Positions 13,101 through 20,700 of a stretch of 64,000 bases of DNA are shown in pieces. Below the pieces are notes generated by a model that did no database searches, was not told where the DNA came from, and saw nothing but the letters and a program-made list of their open reading frames with translations. The stretch is from Unio delphinus. Its lineage: Eukaryota; Mollusca; Bivalvia; Unionida; Unionidae. The stretch lies in the NCBI GenBank assembly GCA_029339505.1, contig JAQISU010000041.1, positions 2,752,501-2,816,500 of the forward strand. The letters run 5' to 3'. Position numbers and translations under genes: made by a program. Numbering within the stretch: the stretch's first letter is position 1; the number at the start of each line of letters is the position of its first letter.

Positions 13101-16100
13101 ACACCAAAAACCAAGGATGTGTGCCCTGCATATGTAAGTATTCACACCAAAAATCAAGGATGTTTGCCTTGCATGCACAAGTATTAAACCCCTACAAAAT
13201 GATTCGTGAATTGGCATGAACATGCATGAACTGAAAATGGTCAGTTCATGAAATTACGAGTTTTTGAACATTCATGAACCAACACATCACAACTGTTCTT
13301 GAACAGTTAATGAATATTCATGAACTCAATTCATGAACAGTTCATGAATATTCATGAACAGAATTCATGAATATTCATGAACTGTTCATAAAAGTTCACA
13401 AATTGGGTCATCATAGAGTTTGGGACGAGCCTAGGCTCAAGCTCGAGGCTCAATAATTATGGAGCATTTTTGGGGGCTCGAAGCTCAAGCTCTAAGCTGA
13501 CTGACATGGCCCGATGGGTTCTTGATTTGGAAAATTACTCATTCAGAATTTATTCGTCAATCGCTGACATTAAGAGGAATGAAGCTACCTGCTGATGAAA
13601 GATTGGTGATGGTCCTTATTGATGACTTTGAAGAAAAAGTGAAGCAACAAGTCATACAGGAAATTAAGAAAGAACTCTCAGAATCAAAGAGATTTTCATT
13701 ATCATTGGATGAATGGACAAGTATCGGAAATCGTCGATTTCTCAAAATCAACCTTCATATGGTCTCGTCAAAATGTATCACTCTTGGTCTTGTCAGAATT
13801 TACGGAAGTTGTAATGCTGAAAGAATGAACGAGCTCGTTGAGGAACATCTTAATTCTTTTGGTGTCTCATTCAAACAGGATATTGTTGCCTCAACCGTTG
13901 ATGGAGCAAGTATCATGATCAAGTTCGGAGAAAAATCTCCCGCTCTGTATCAAGCCTGCCTTGATCAGGGATTGCATTTGGGTGTTACAAAAACATTTTA
14001 ATGAGAAAATTACCCAGGTCAAGGAATTTCAGTTTTTTCAAGTGAAGAAACTGGACAGACTGATGATTTTTCCTCCATAACTCACAAACTTCATCCTCTA
14101 AAAATTTTACTTTTCTGCTGTCTGATCTGAAAGATAAAGTTAGTTAATTGCAGATAACCTCTGAGTAACTTTGTCTTGAGCTTTTACTAGCACATTATTT
14201 TTGTACACCACTTTATTTAATGGAATAGTTATGATCCAACTCAAAACTATTTCATCCCTTACACTAAGTCTTAACACAACATTTTGAGCATTTATATTAT
14301 TGGAAAATTTTGTCACAGTTAGTTTTAATATTTTAACTGAAGTTTGAGTCGTGTTTTAATCAGTAGAATATGATAAACTGTTTTGAAAACATTGTTACAC
14401 TAAATATCCTTATATTATTTCATGCTTTCAAATCTTTTTGCCATTTTCTATTTATCAAACGTCATACTTGTGTCACATAGGCCCTTAGTATGCATCCACT
14501 CCAACTTCACGTGTTGCTTATATCTGCTTCTGGTTTCATCCCGTTGTCATTATTGTGTATAATTTGACATTGATGAACAGTTCATGATTGTTCATGAATT
14601 TGTTTTCGTAGGGGTTAGGCAATATAAAACAAAGATGTTTGCCCTGCAGCATATGTAAGTATTTGCAACAAAAAGCAATGATATTTGTCTTGCATGTGCA
14701 TAGCAACAGAAACCAAGGATGTTTGCCCTGCATGTATAAGTATAGGCAACAGAAAACAAAGATGTTTGCCCTGCATGTATAAGTATAGGCAACAGAAAAC
14801 AAAGATGTTTGCCCTGCATGTATAAGTATAGGCAACAGAAAACAAAGATGTTTGCCCTGCATGTATAAGTATAGGCAACAGAAAACAAAGATGTTTGCCC
14901 TGCATGTATAAGTATAGACAACAGAAAACAAAGATGTTTGCCCTGCATGTATAAGTATAGGCAACAGAAAACAAAGATGTTTGCCCTGCATGTATAAGTA
15001 TAGGCAACATAAAACAAAGATGTTTGCCCTGCATGTATAAGTATAGGCAACAGAAAACAAAGATGTTTGCCCTGCATGTATAAGTATAGGCAACAGAAAA
15101 CAAAGATGTTTGCCCTGCATGTATAAGTATAGGCAACAGAAAACAAAGATGTTTGCCCTGCATGTGTAAGTATAGGCAACAGAAAACAAAGATGTTTGTC
15201 CTGCATGTATAAGTATAGGCAACAGAAAACAAAGATGTTTGCCCTGCATGTATAAGTATAGGCAACAGAAAACAAAGATGTTTGCCCTGCATGTATAAGT
15301 ATAGGCAACAGAAAACAAAGATGTTTGCCCTGCATGTATAAGTATAGGCAACAGAAAACAAAGATGTTTGCCCTGCATGTATAAGTATAGGCAACATAAA
15401 ACAAAGATGTTTGCCCTGCATGTATAAGTATAGGCAACAGAAAACAAAGATGTTTGCCCTGCATGTGTAAGTATAGGCAACAGAAAACAAAGATGTTTGC
15501 CATGCATGTGTAAGTATAGGCAACAGAAAACAAAGATGTTTGCCCTGCATGTATAAGTATAGGCAACAGAAAACAAAGATGTTTGCCCTGCATGTATAAG
15601 TATAGGCAACAGAAAACAAAGATGTTTGCCCTGCATGTATAAGTATAGGCAACAGAAAACAAAGATGTTTGCCCTGCATGTGTAAGTATAGGCATCAGAA
15701 AACAAAGATGTTTGCCCTGCATGTGTAAGTATAGGCAACAGAAAACAAAGATTTTTGCCCTGCATGTGTAAGTATAGGCAACAGAAAACAAAGATGTTTG
15801 CCCTGCATGTATAAGTATAGGCAACAGAAAACTAAGATGTTTGCCCTGCATGTGTAAGTATACGCAACAGAAAACAAGGATGTTGCTTTGCATGCGTAAT
15901 TATTGGAAACAGATAACAAAGATGTATTGCCTATATATTTGAAAGCATCGGCAACAGATGGCTTCAGTGTGTACTTATTATTCAATGGCTTTAGCAGGTA
16001 ATACTGAAAGCGTAGGGCAAGACAAAGGGATGGAGTTTGGGTTGGGCACCAAATTATGATGGAAATTGTACAGTGTGTGCCAAAGTATTAAGTGGAGTGA

Positions 16101-16780
16101 AATGTTTTTAAATAAGGTCATCCATGAACAAGATTTTATAAAGAAAAGGAACATACACTTCAGTACAGAAAAAGTGTTGAAATTGTTTTCTGTGTCATTT
16201 CTACCATGGAAACAGATGTTTGCCAGCACACACACACACACAAATACACACACATATACACACACACGGAGGCATGGTGAATGCATTGGGCAAACTTCAT
16301 GGAGTGATATTGTTGCCCCTGGCAACATGCATGTACATATTATTTGTTAATGGACTTTAATCCTATCAAGAAATTTCTCTTTAAAGTTGTTAAATTTTTT
16401 TGTTACAGACAATAATACTGTACAATTTCAGTCTGGATTTACACCTATTTTGTAGTGTTTACAAAGAAAGGAAGCCTTACTTGTCTTACTTATCTGCCTA
16501 TGACCAAGAACAGGTTAAATGTGTTGGACTTAATATCTTAAATCACGAAATTTGTTATCAAATAGTTTCTCAAAGTAATGTTGGTTTCAAAAGAGGCTTA
16601 ACTTTAAAATGTAATATTTAAGAAAAATTTGTGACTCTTGTAAGTAGTTTTTGAAGAGATACAGGTGTACATAACATGTATATTTCAACCGATATTGTTT
16701 TAATACAAGTAATTGTGTCTATCTTTAAACTTTACAGAATGACTGAGCATCCAGAGTATCCGTATCGCATCCCCTTTTAG
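1027..16780 (+). CDS. Aldo-keto reductase gene, 3' part (7 exons; 5' end outside window)
   Basis: Exons 1027-1110, 5051-5167, 8213-8325, 8713-8794, 10652-10735, 12408-12490 and 16738-16780 each have AG/GT borders and keep one frame over 606 nt (201 residues plus stop). The family uses NADPH to reduce carbonyls in the cytosol. Seen directly: the second aldo-keto reductase signature (IGLSNF), the third, NADPH-binding signature ([15 protein letters not shown]), and the typical C-terminus [11 protein letters not shown] full protein is about 320 residues, so roughly 120 N-terminal residues, with the catalytic Asp/Tyr/Lys/His, are encoded to the left. Closest by eye to the AKR1-type (aldose/aldehyde reductase) group; subfamily and substrate cannot be fixed. 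The frame is intact with no internal stop, so it is probably functional. Introns are long and unusually full of minisatellites. Confidence 0.9.
1300..1520 (-). mobile_element. tRNA-derived SINE, family 1, diverged copy
   Basis: Reverse-oriented copy of the same SINE as at 3650, 51275, 57857 and 59030. Shared blocks include tttttcagcac, catggcagcc, ggtggaggaagaaccc and the box B-like gaacccatgcagac. Lies in the first visible reductase intron. Confidence 0.75.
1756..1985 (-). mobile_element. tRNA-derived SINE, family 2
   Basis: The reverse complement has a box A-like tggcctagtggctagagtg and a box B-like gggctcaaactcc at tRNA spacing. The body is shared with copies at 2367-2628 and 60400-60600 (tagcatcatgtccc, ataagtctttggtatgact). 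Confidence 0.65.
2287..2336. repeat. Imperfect (TG)n microsatellite
   Basis: About 50 bases of TG repeats with a few TTT/TAT interruptions, between two family 2 SINE copies. Confidence 0.9.
2367..2628 (-). mobile_element. tRNA-derived SINE, family 2, longer but more decayed copy
   Basis: Matches the 1756 copy at tgatgtctaacactg, atcatgtcctacccac and ataagtctttgg, and the 60400 copy at ctgaccagtcctaac and gaggcagct. The tRNA-like head at the right end has lost its box B. Confidence 0.6.
2629..3649. other. Intron sequence, no gene seen
   Basis: AT-rich intron with a short TA tract near 3125 and no coding similarity I can recognise. The small open frames overlap on both strands and look random. 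Confidence 0.6.
3650..3893 (+). mobile_element. tRNA-derived SINE, family 1
   Basis: Box A-like tggtcaagtggttaatg and box B-like gggttcaagtctc are followed by the family body: gcttgccaggagcttctcc, ggttctttccgaggc, and the 3' end gtgctgaaaaatggcattaa. Forward orientation inside a reductase intron. Confidence 0.85.
3894..5050. other. Intron sequence, no gene seen
   Basis: AT-rich. Short diverged blocks with ttttgaccttg recur at about 4390, 4569, 4720 and 4890, perhaps a very old tandem repeat. Nothing coding is supported. Confidence 0.5.
5051..5167 (+). CDS. Aldo-keto reductase exon b (39 codons)
   Basis: The acceptor is tatttttag and the donor gtaaga. The 39 residues start [10 protein letters not shown] and contain the full second aldo-keto reductase signature ending in IGLSNF, then a helix and KPVMNQ. 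Phase 0 at both borders. This is the clearest family marker in the gene. Confidence 0.92.
5168..6329. other. Intron sequence, no gene seen
   Basis: AT-rich intron. The phrases gtgaagtccttgaaa and ttctccagg occur twice near 5805-5875, a short diverged direct repeat. No other structure seen. Confidence 0.5.
6330..7033. repeat. 64-bp minisatellite, 11 near-identical copies
   Basis: Units start at 6330, 6394, 6458, 6522, 6586, 6650, 6714, 6778, 6842, 6906 and 6971. The middle copies are identical by eye; only the first and last are diverged. Every unit carries TGACTCA, a perfect AP-1 consensus, and most carry AATAAA. Located in the intron between reductase exons b and c. Confidence 0.97.
7290..7755. 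repeat. 37-bp minisatellite with short-unit variants
   Basis: The unit is approximately cattgttgacaacccaggaa plus ttggcttggttgccata. Some units lack the gttgccata part, giving a mixed-length array. The minus strand is open in several frames, which makes the apparent [13 protein letters not shown] proteins artefacts. Confidence 0.93.
8213..8325 (+). CDS. Aldo-keto reductase exon c
   Basis: Encodes [12 protein letters not shown] through [15 protein letters not shown], matching the barrel strand with the conserved V-E-x-H and the Y-x-x-L-G-S loop. The acceptor is cctaag and the donor gtaagt. It ends two bases into a Leu codon completed by the next exon. Confidence 0.9.
8713..8794 (+). CDS. Aldo-keto reductase exon d
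   Basis: Begins with the last base of the split Leu codon, then encodes [12 protein letters not shown] and [10 protein letters not shown], the typical IAxKYxxTPAQ helix of the family. The donor gtaagt follows CAG directly. The phase matches exons c and e. Confidence 0.9.
8795..9040. other. Intron sequence, no gene seen
   Basis: Intron between exons d and e, left part; AT-rich, nothing recognisable. Confidence 0.5.
9041..9257. repeat. 43-bp minisatellite, 5 copies
   Basis: The unit begins gactggttgaggttgccaaa and continues catttacttgccagacaaa. The five copies differ at a few positions. Same unit length as the exon-derived arrays further on, but an unrelated sequence. Confidence 0.9.
9258..10651. 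other. Intron with a small degenerate 33-bp repeat
   Basis: Mostly unstructured AT-rich intron. At 10145-10285 the phrase cctctctttggata recurs about every 33 bases (about four copies). No coding signal. Confidence 0.55.
10652..10735 (+). CDS. Aldo-keto reductase exon e (NADPH-binding signature)
   Basis: 28 codons starting [10 protein letters not shown] and containing [15 protein letters not shown], which fits the third family signature. The conserved Lys, Ser and Arg contact the adenosine 2'-phosphate of NADPH in known structures. The acceptor is ttccag after a T-rich tract and the donor is gtatga. Confidence 0.92.
10831..10900. repeat. 70-bp hairpin element, copy 1
   Basis: Ends ctgcaaactgcacag and cagtttgct are inverted, and inner parts cagatctgcc and ggcaggtttgggtct can pair. 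The same layout recurs at 18342-18413 and 19026-19093, so this is a dispersed foldback or MITE-like unit. Confidence 0.65.
11327..11500 (+). pseudogene. Pogo/Tigger-type transposase N-terminus relic
   Basis: From ATG at 11327 the frame reads [20 protein letters not shown] and then [15 protein letters not shown]. This resembles the CENP-B-type helix-turn-helix found at the start of pogo/Tigger transposases (basic KRK, charged helix, IAxxLxxS). A stop follows near 11491, and the rest of a transposase is not readable. Sequence to about 12070 may belong to the same dead element. An alternative is a chance reading frame, but the order of charged and hydrophobic positions argues against that. Confidence 0.5.
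11501..12407. other. Intron sequence, probably remains of the pogo-like element, no gene
   Basis: No intact frame. The end near 12045-12071 reads gtaaccgattttactgta, reminiscent of a pogo-type terminal repeat, but I do not find a convincing left partner. Confidence 0.35.
12408..12490 (+). CDS. Aldo-keto reductase exon f; its end seeds the minisatellite
   Basis: Encodes [19 protein letters not shown] and KTRMFALH plus two bases of a Val codon; the donor is gtaagt. The last roughly 29 coding bases and the first roughly 14 intronic bases form the unit of the 43-bp arrays that follow. If the donor is not used, translation stops at the TAA in gtaagt (12492-12494), giving a protein ending FALHV and lacking the last 13 residues. 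Confidence 0.9.
12466..13185. repeat. 43-bp minisatellite derived from exon f and its splice donor, array 1 (about 17 copies)
   Basis: The first unit overlaps the real exon end. Units contain aaggatgtttgccctgcatg followed by tgtaagtattcacaccaaaa, so most copies keep a good gtaagt donor after the same coding bases. Copies are diverged, with spacer variants (tattcacac, tataggcaac) and occasional gcagcatg insertions. Confidence 0.95.
13187..14616. mobile_element. hAT-like DNA transposon inserted within the minisatellite
   Basis: Imperfect inverted ends aacccctac and gtaggggtt bound about 1.43 kb of unrelated DNA that splits the 43-bp array. Inside the ends are many ttcatgaa/ttcatgaac palindromic motifs, then a block rich in gctcaagctc and gaggctc, like subterminal transposase-binding repeats. 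It carries a transposase fragment. No clean target-site duplication is visible, so family and exact ends are uncertain. Confidence 0.65.
13522..14001 (+). pseudogene. hAT-family transposase fragment (159 codons open)
   Basis: The frame contains SLDEWTS (the catalytic-core Asp region in hAT elements), then [10 protein letters not shown], and further on [15 protein letters not shown], a second core block, ending HLGVTKTF. This is the front half of the RNase H-like core. The BED zinc finger, the inserted helical domain and the C-terminal dimerisation region are missing, so it is a truncated gene. ATG 13522 is simply the first Met of the open frame. Not expected to be active. Confidence 0.75.
14620..15895. 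repeat. 43-bp exon/donor-derived minisatellite, array 2 (about 29 copies)
   Basis: Same unit as array 1 but much more uniform: gcaacagaaaacaaagatgt plus ttgccctgcatgtataagta. In most copies gtgtaagt has become gtataagt, which weakens the donor; a minority keep gtgtaag. The minus strand lacks stops in all three frames, giving spurious frames of 354-433 codons. Confidence 0.97.
15896..16737. other. Last part of the final reductase intron; no gene
   Basis: Contains a CA microsatellite at 16226-16267 and otherwise unstructured AT-rich DNA up to the terminal exon acceptor. The small open frames here show no family features. Confidence 0.6.
16738..16780 (+). CDS. Aldo-keto reductase terminal exon
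   Basis: The acceptor tttacag precedes one base completing the Val codon from exon f, then [13 protein letters not shown] and TAG. The HPEYP...IPF tail is typical of animal aldo-keto reductases. The intron from exon f is about 4.2 kb, the longest in the gene after the first visible one. Confidence 0.88.
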
Positions 16781-16881
16781 AGGTGACACATGTACAAGGA
16801 AAGAAAAGGGTTGCATATGGCACTCAGAAGAATGATTTTGATCATCTGAAAACTATTCTGATCATCAGATTTATGTATAAT

Positions 16882-16887
16882 AATAAA
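16882..16887 (+). promoter_or_regulatory. Candidate polyadenylation signal of the aldo-keto reductase gene
   Basis: A canonical AATAAA lies about 100 bases after the stop codon. A second one is at 16998-17003. Either could end the transcript. Confidence 0.5.
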
Positions 16888-17317
16888 AGCTATGGATCAA
16901 TTTAGGTGGTTAGAATTTTAAAGGATTTTTCTCTTCTTTATTTTGACATTTAAAATGTCTTTTTTCTCATTTATAATCTTATGTAAAGAGGGTAAAAAAT
17001 AAAGGAAAAGTGAATTTCTCTTTTACATGATTTTGATTTAGAAGCATATATTGCATGAATTGTGCAATAGAACTACCATAATTATTCTTATTTAGGCTCC
17101 CTTTGCAGTCATAATGCAAATAAAAGGAATGTGTCTGACCAATATCCAGAATAAAATACTAGGGTTCCAAAAACAAATTGTGACAGAGACAGTTCTTAAG
17201 TATTTGAGAACATATGTTTCAAGATCATCGTTTTTCCAGTGTGAAACTTCTATAGTGCTTATGATGGGAAAATAGCATGCCGCTTTTTTGGATTGCCTGT
17301 AGTATTAAATGATGGAC

Positions 17318-18130
17318 AAGAGACATAATGTTATATACCACATACATGTCCCTGACATGACCCAAGAGAACATTATACCCAAGACATAATGTTATACAAC
17401 ATACATGTCCCTGACATGACCCAAGAAAACATTATACATGACCCGAGACATAATGTTATACAACATACATGTCCCTGACATGACCTGAGACATAATGTTA
17501 TACAACATACATGTCCTTGACATGACCTGAGACATAATGTTATACAACATACATGTCCCTGACAAGACCCAAGAAAACATTATACATGACCCGAGACATA
17601 ATGTTATTCAACATACATGTCCCTGACATGACCCAAGACATAATGTTATCCAACATACATGTCCCTGACATGACCCAAGAAAACATTATACATGACCCGA
17701 GACATAATGTTATACAACATACATGTCCCTGACATGACCCAAGACATAATGTTATACAACATACATGTCCTTGACATGACCCGAGACATAATGTTCTACA
17801 ACATACATGTCCTTGACATGACCCAAGACATAATGTTATACAACATACATGTCCCTGACATGACCAGAGACATAATGTTATACAACATATGTGTCTTTGA
17901 CATGACCCGAGACATAATGTTATACAACATACATGTCCTTGACATGACCCGAGACATAATATTATACAACATACATGTCTTTGACATGACCCGAGATATA
18001 ATGTTATAAAACATACATGGCCCTGACATGACTGACATGGCCCGAGACATAATATTATACAACATACATGTCCTTGACATGACCAGAGACGTAATGTTAT
18101 TACAGCATGCATGTCCCTGACAGGACCAGA
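17318..18130. repeat. 42-bp minisatellite, about 18 copies, 3' of the reductase gene
   Basis: The unit is gagacataatgttatacaac plus atacatgtccctgacatgaccc. Each has the inverted repeat catgtc-cct-gacatg. A longer variant with gaaaacattatacatgaccc alternates with the basic unit in the left half. Both strands are open in places because 42 is a multiple of three. Confidence 0.95.
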
Positions 18131-18341
18131 GACTTTCCTGATAATTGTTACCCTCTCATATCCAAGAGAGCAATTTTTCTGTACCCTGTTATTGACTGAA
18201 TTATTCATTATAGATTTTAAATCTTTGAGAAATGTTTTGATCATATTTTGGATAAAGAATATTTTGTTGTTTTCTTGAGTTTTTAATTATTGTTTTTTAT
18301 GAAGTTGTTACCGTATATATTTGCTTATAAGTTTAATCCAA

Positions 18342-18413
18342 CTGTAAGCAACACAGACCCTGATCCTCTACAGCATAATGCACAGGCAGATCAGGGTCTG
18401 AGTTTGTTCTGCT
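18342..18413. repeat. Hairpin element, copy 2, left border of the 18-bp array
   Basis: The stem is cagaccctgatc and gatcagggtctg, with outer ends ctgtaagcaac and gtttgttctgct. It matches the layout of the element at 10831. Confidence 0.7.
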
Positions 18414-19026
18414 GAATAGTCCTAATAAGCTGAATAGTCCTAATAAGCTGAATAGTCCTAATAGTCCTAATAAGCTGAATAGTCCTAATAAGCTGAATAG
18501 TCCTAATAGTCCTAATAAGCTGAATAGTCCTAATAAGCTATAGTCCTAATAAGCTGAATAGTCCTAATAGTCCTAATAAGCTGAATAGTCCTAATAAGCT
18601 GAATAGTCCTAATAAGCTGAATAGTCCTAATATTCCTAATAAGCTGAATAGTCCTAATAAGCTGAATAGTCCTAATAGTCCTAATAAGCTGAATAGTCCT
18701 AATAAGCTGAATAGTCCTAATAGTCCGAATAAGCTGAATAGTCCTAATAAGCTGAATAGTCCTAATAGTCCTAATAAGCTGAATAGTCCTAATAAGCTAT
18801 AGTCCTAATAGTCCTAATAAGCTGAATAGTCCTAATAGGCTGAATAGTCCTAATAAGCTGAATAGTCCTAATAGTCCTAATAAGCTGAATAGTCCTAATA
18901 AGCTGAATAGTCCTAATAAGCTGAATAGTCCTAATAGTCCTAATAAGCTGAATAGTCCTAATAGTCCTAATAAGCTATAGTCCTAATAAGCTGAATAGTC
19001 CTAATAAGCTGAATAGTCCTAATAAG
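18408..19026. repeat. Array of 9-bp half units (agtcctaat / aagctgaat)
   Basis: About 620 bases built from 18-bp units gaatagtcctaataagct and 27-bp units with an extra agtcctaat. The alternation of 18 and 27 looks semi-regular, and three units are shortened to aagctatagtcc. Bounded on both sides by hairpin elements. Confidence 0.95.
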
Positions 19027-19093
19027 CTGCAAAGACCCAGATCTGCCTGGTTATTATGAAATGGCAGATCTGGGTCTGTGCAATTTGCAGCTG
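19026..19093. repeat. Hairpin element, copy 3, right border of the 18-bp array
   Basis: A long stem: agacccagatctgcc pairs with ggcagatctgggtct around a loop ggttattatgaaat-like, with outer ends gctgcaaa and tttgcagc also inverted. The best-preserved of the three copies. Confidence 0.8.
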
Positions 19094-20084
19094 AACTCAA
19101 GAGTATGTATGGTACTTGAAATAAAACTGGTACATCTTCGATATTTTAACTTTAATCTGGACTGGTTGTAAAGTTTTTTTCTTTATTGATGATATCATAT
19201 CATCAGCATCATTCATCATCATCATTCATTCTTTTCATCCATAAATCTATCTGTAATCCTGTTATCTGTACATCCTGTTACAGCTCTGTTGTCTTAAACT
19301 AAGGAACAGAAATGAGTGAAAACAACAAGTTCTGTCAAATTCAACAGATAGTTTAATTCCCTAGAACACAAAGTGAAAATTTTAAAAGGTATTATTAAAT
19401 CCTAAATATCCCAAATGTTCTGTCACAAACCATATTCATTTACGGTTGTAACTTAAGTTAGAACACTTAACAAGTATATTGTGCATGACTTGTTATGACC
19501 TACATCCAGGGCATCAAACCTTTTTTGACTAGGGGCCCAAAAAATAAATATGAATTTGAAAAGTGATGGTTTCATCATTTTTTAAATGTCATAAACTTTG
19601 TTGAAAGACTTTAAATTTTACCAAACTATTTGATTTTGAAAATTTGAATGGAAAGTGCATAATACTGGATAAAATATACAATTTTTTTCCTTTAATAATT
19701 TGTCCAACCATTCAATAACTCCACAGATACAGAAGATGCCATAACTTATTTTTTCTCTTTAACCAGTCAGAATATTTAATAAATAAATAAATAAACCAAA
19801 GACTACACTAAAAATAGTGCAGTTTAAATTCAGACAAAAGTCTTGTATCTTGCGCTCAATTTACTACGTTTTCTAATCAGAGATTGAATAGGCCACGGCT
19901 CCTTGGTTTACTCAATGCTACAGTTCTAGTGTTCTTGACATTTTAAAAACATCATTCCCTCCCTCATGCTGCAAGCTTTGCTCTTTCAGCATCCCTTTGT
20001 TCTTTCACTTTCTCTTCTTTCTCAATCTCAAAACATTCATCATTTCACTGATAGTGACTATTGGTAAGTTCATGTTCACTTTTA
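19094..20084. other. No gene seen; possible hAT-like end at about 19507
   Basis: AT-rich. The phrase cagggcatcaaacc followed by ctaggggccc near 19507-19540 looks like the end of a non-autonomous hAT element, but no partner was found. Confidence 0.35.
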
Positions 20085-20700
20085 GGTCGTACCAAGCAGG
20101 GTTTCAATCGACTGACGTGAACAATATGATATGTCTTATATAATTTTTGCAATGAGGTTAGTGACGTCCATTATTTTCTTAACAGTGCATTAAAGTCCAG
20201 TTCACTCAATGTTCAGTTTACATTATATCCCATTCAGTCTCAGAGTATGGTCTAAGATAAGATGGACCATATATCTTGAGATCATATTTACACTTCTGAT
20301 GCTGAATAGTGGTGCCTCGTTTCTTTCGTGCTTCACATTATACGCTAGTATCATCTTTCCATATTCTGAATGGAACATATTCTTCTTTGGTAACCAAAAG
20401 ATCTCTAGGAAGATTCACTTCTGGACTTAACATCAGCCTGTCCTAGGTAGATCCAGAAAAAGCATATTCAGATGCTAGGCTATGCTGTAATGAGGAAGGT
20501 AATTGTCCCCTGGTATACCTTTAATGTATGCCACTATCACCTGACACAAAGTTTGTTTGTATCGTTCTACCATCCCAATGCATTGCAGATGACATGGAGA
20601 CGTTCACATCTTAATTCCTAACAAAAAATAACGTTCTTTAAATATAGTACTTTCAAACTGACAGCTTTGATCAGACAATAACATGTAAATAAAATTGTCA
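20085..20700 (-). pseudogene. Ty3/gypsy integrase relic (3' end of pol)
   Basis: On the minus strand, reading from 20690 leftwards: LLSDQSCQFES (second catalytic Asp region of the DDE core), then GMVERYKQTL (the glutamate helix), and near 20090-20140 HIVHVSRLKPC, typical of the C-terminal end of gypsy integrases. At least four stops and some frameshifts break it. No LTR or reverse transcriptase is visible nearby, so it is an isolated fragment. Confidence 0.7.

Noticed and set aside
13522..14001. A host gene in the reductase intron
   Set aside because: The frame matches the hAT transposase core and lies within an insertion with inverted ends.
14536..15893. Three overlapping minus-strand frames of 354-433 codons
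   Set aside because: They are the 43-bp repeat read in three frames. The unit has no stop on that strand and 43 is not a multiple of three, so each frame cycles through the same peptides.
16400..16621. An extra reductase exon
   Set aside because: Exons f and the terminal exon already join in phase (Val codon), and the frame here has no family similarity.
17318..18130. p53-type response elements in catgtc/gacatg
   Set aside because: The flanking bases do not fit the RRRCWWGYYY half-site on both sides.
17540..18244. 234-codon Cys/His-rich minus frame, looking like a repeat protein
   Set aside because: It is the 42-bp array; the opposite strand is also open over the same bases, and there is no non-repeat domain.
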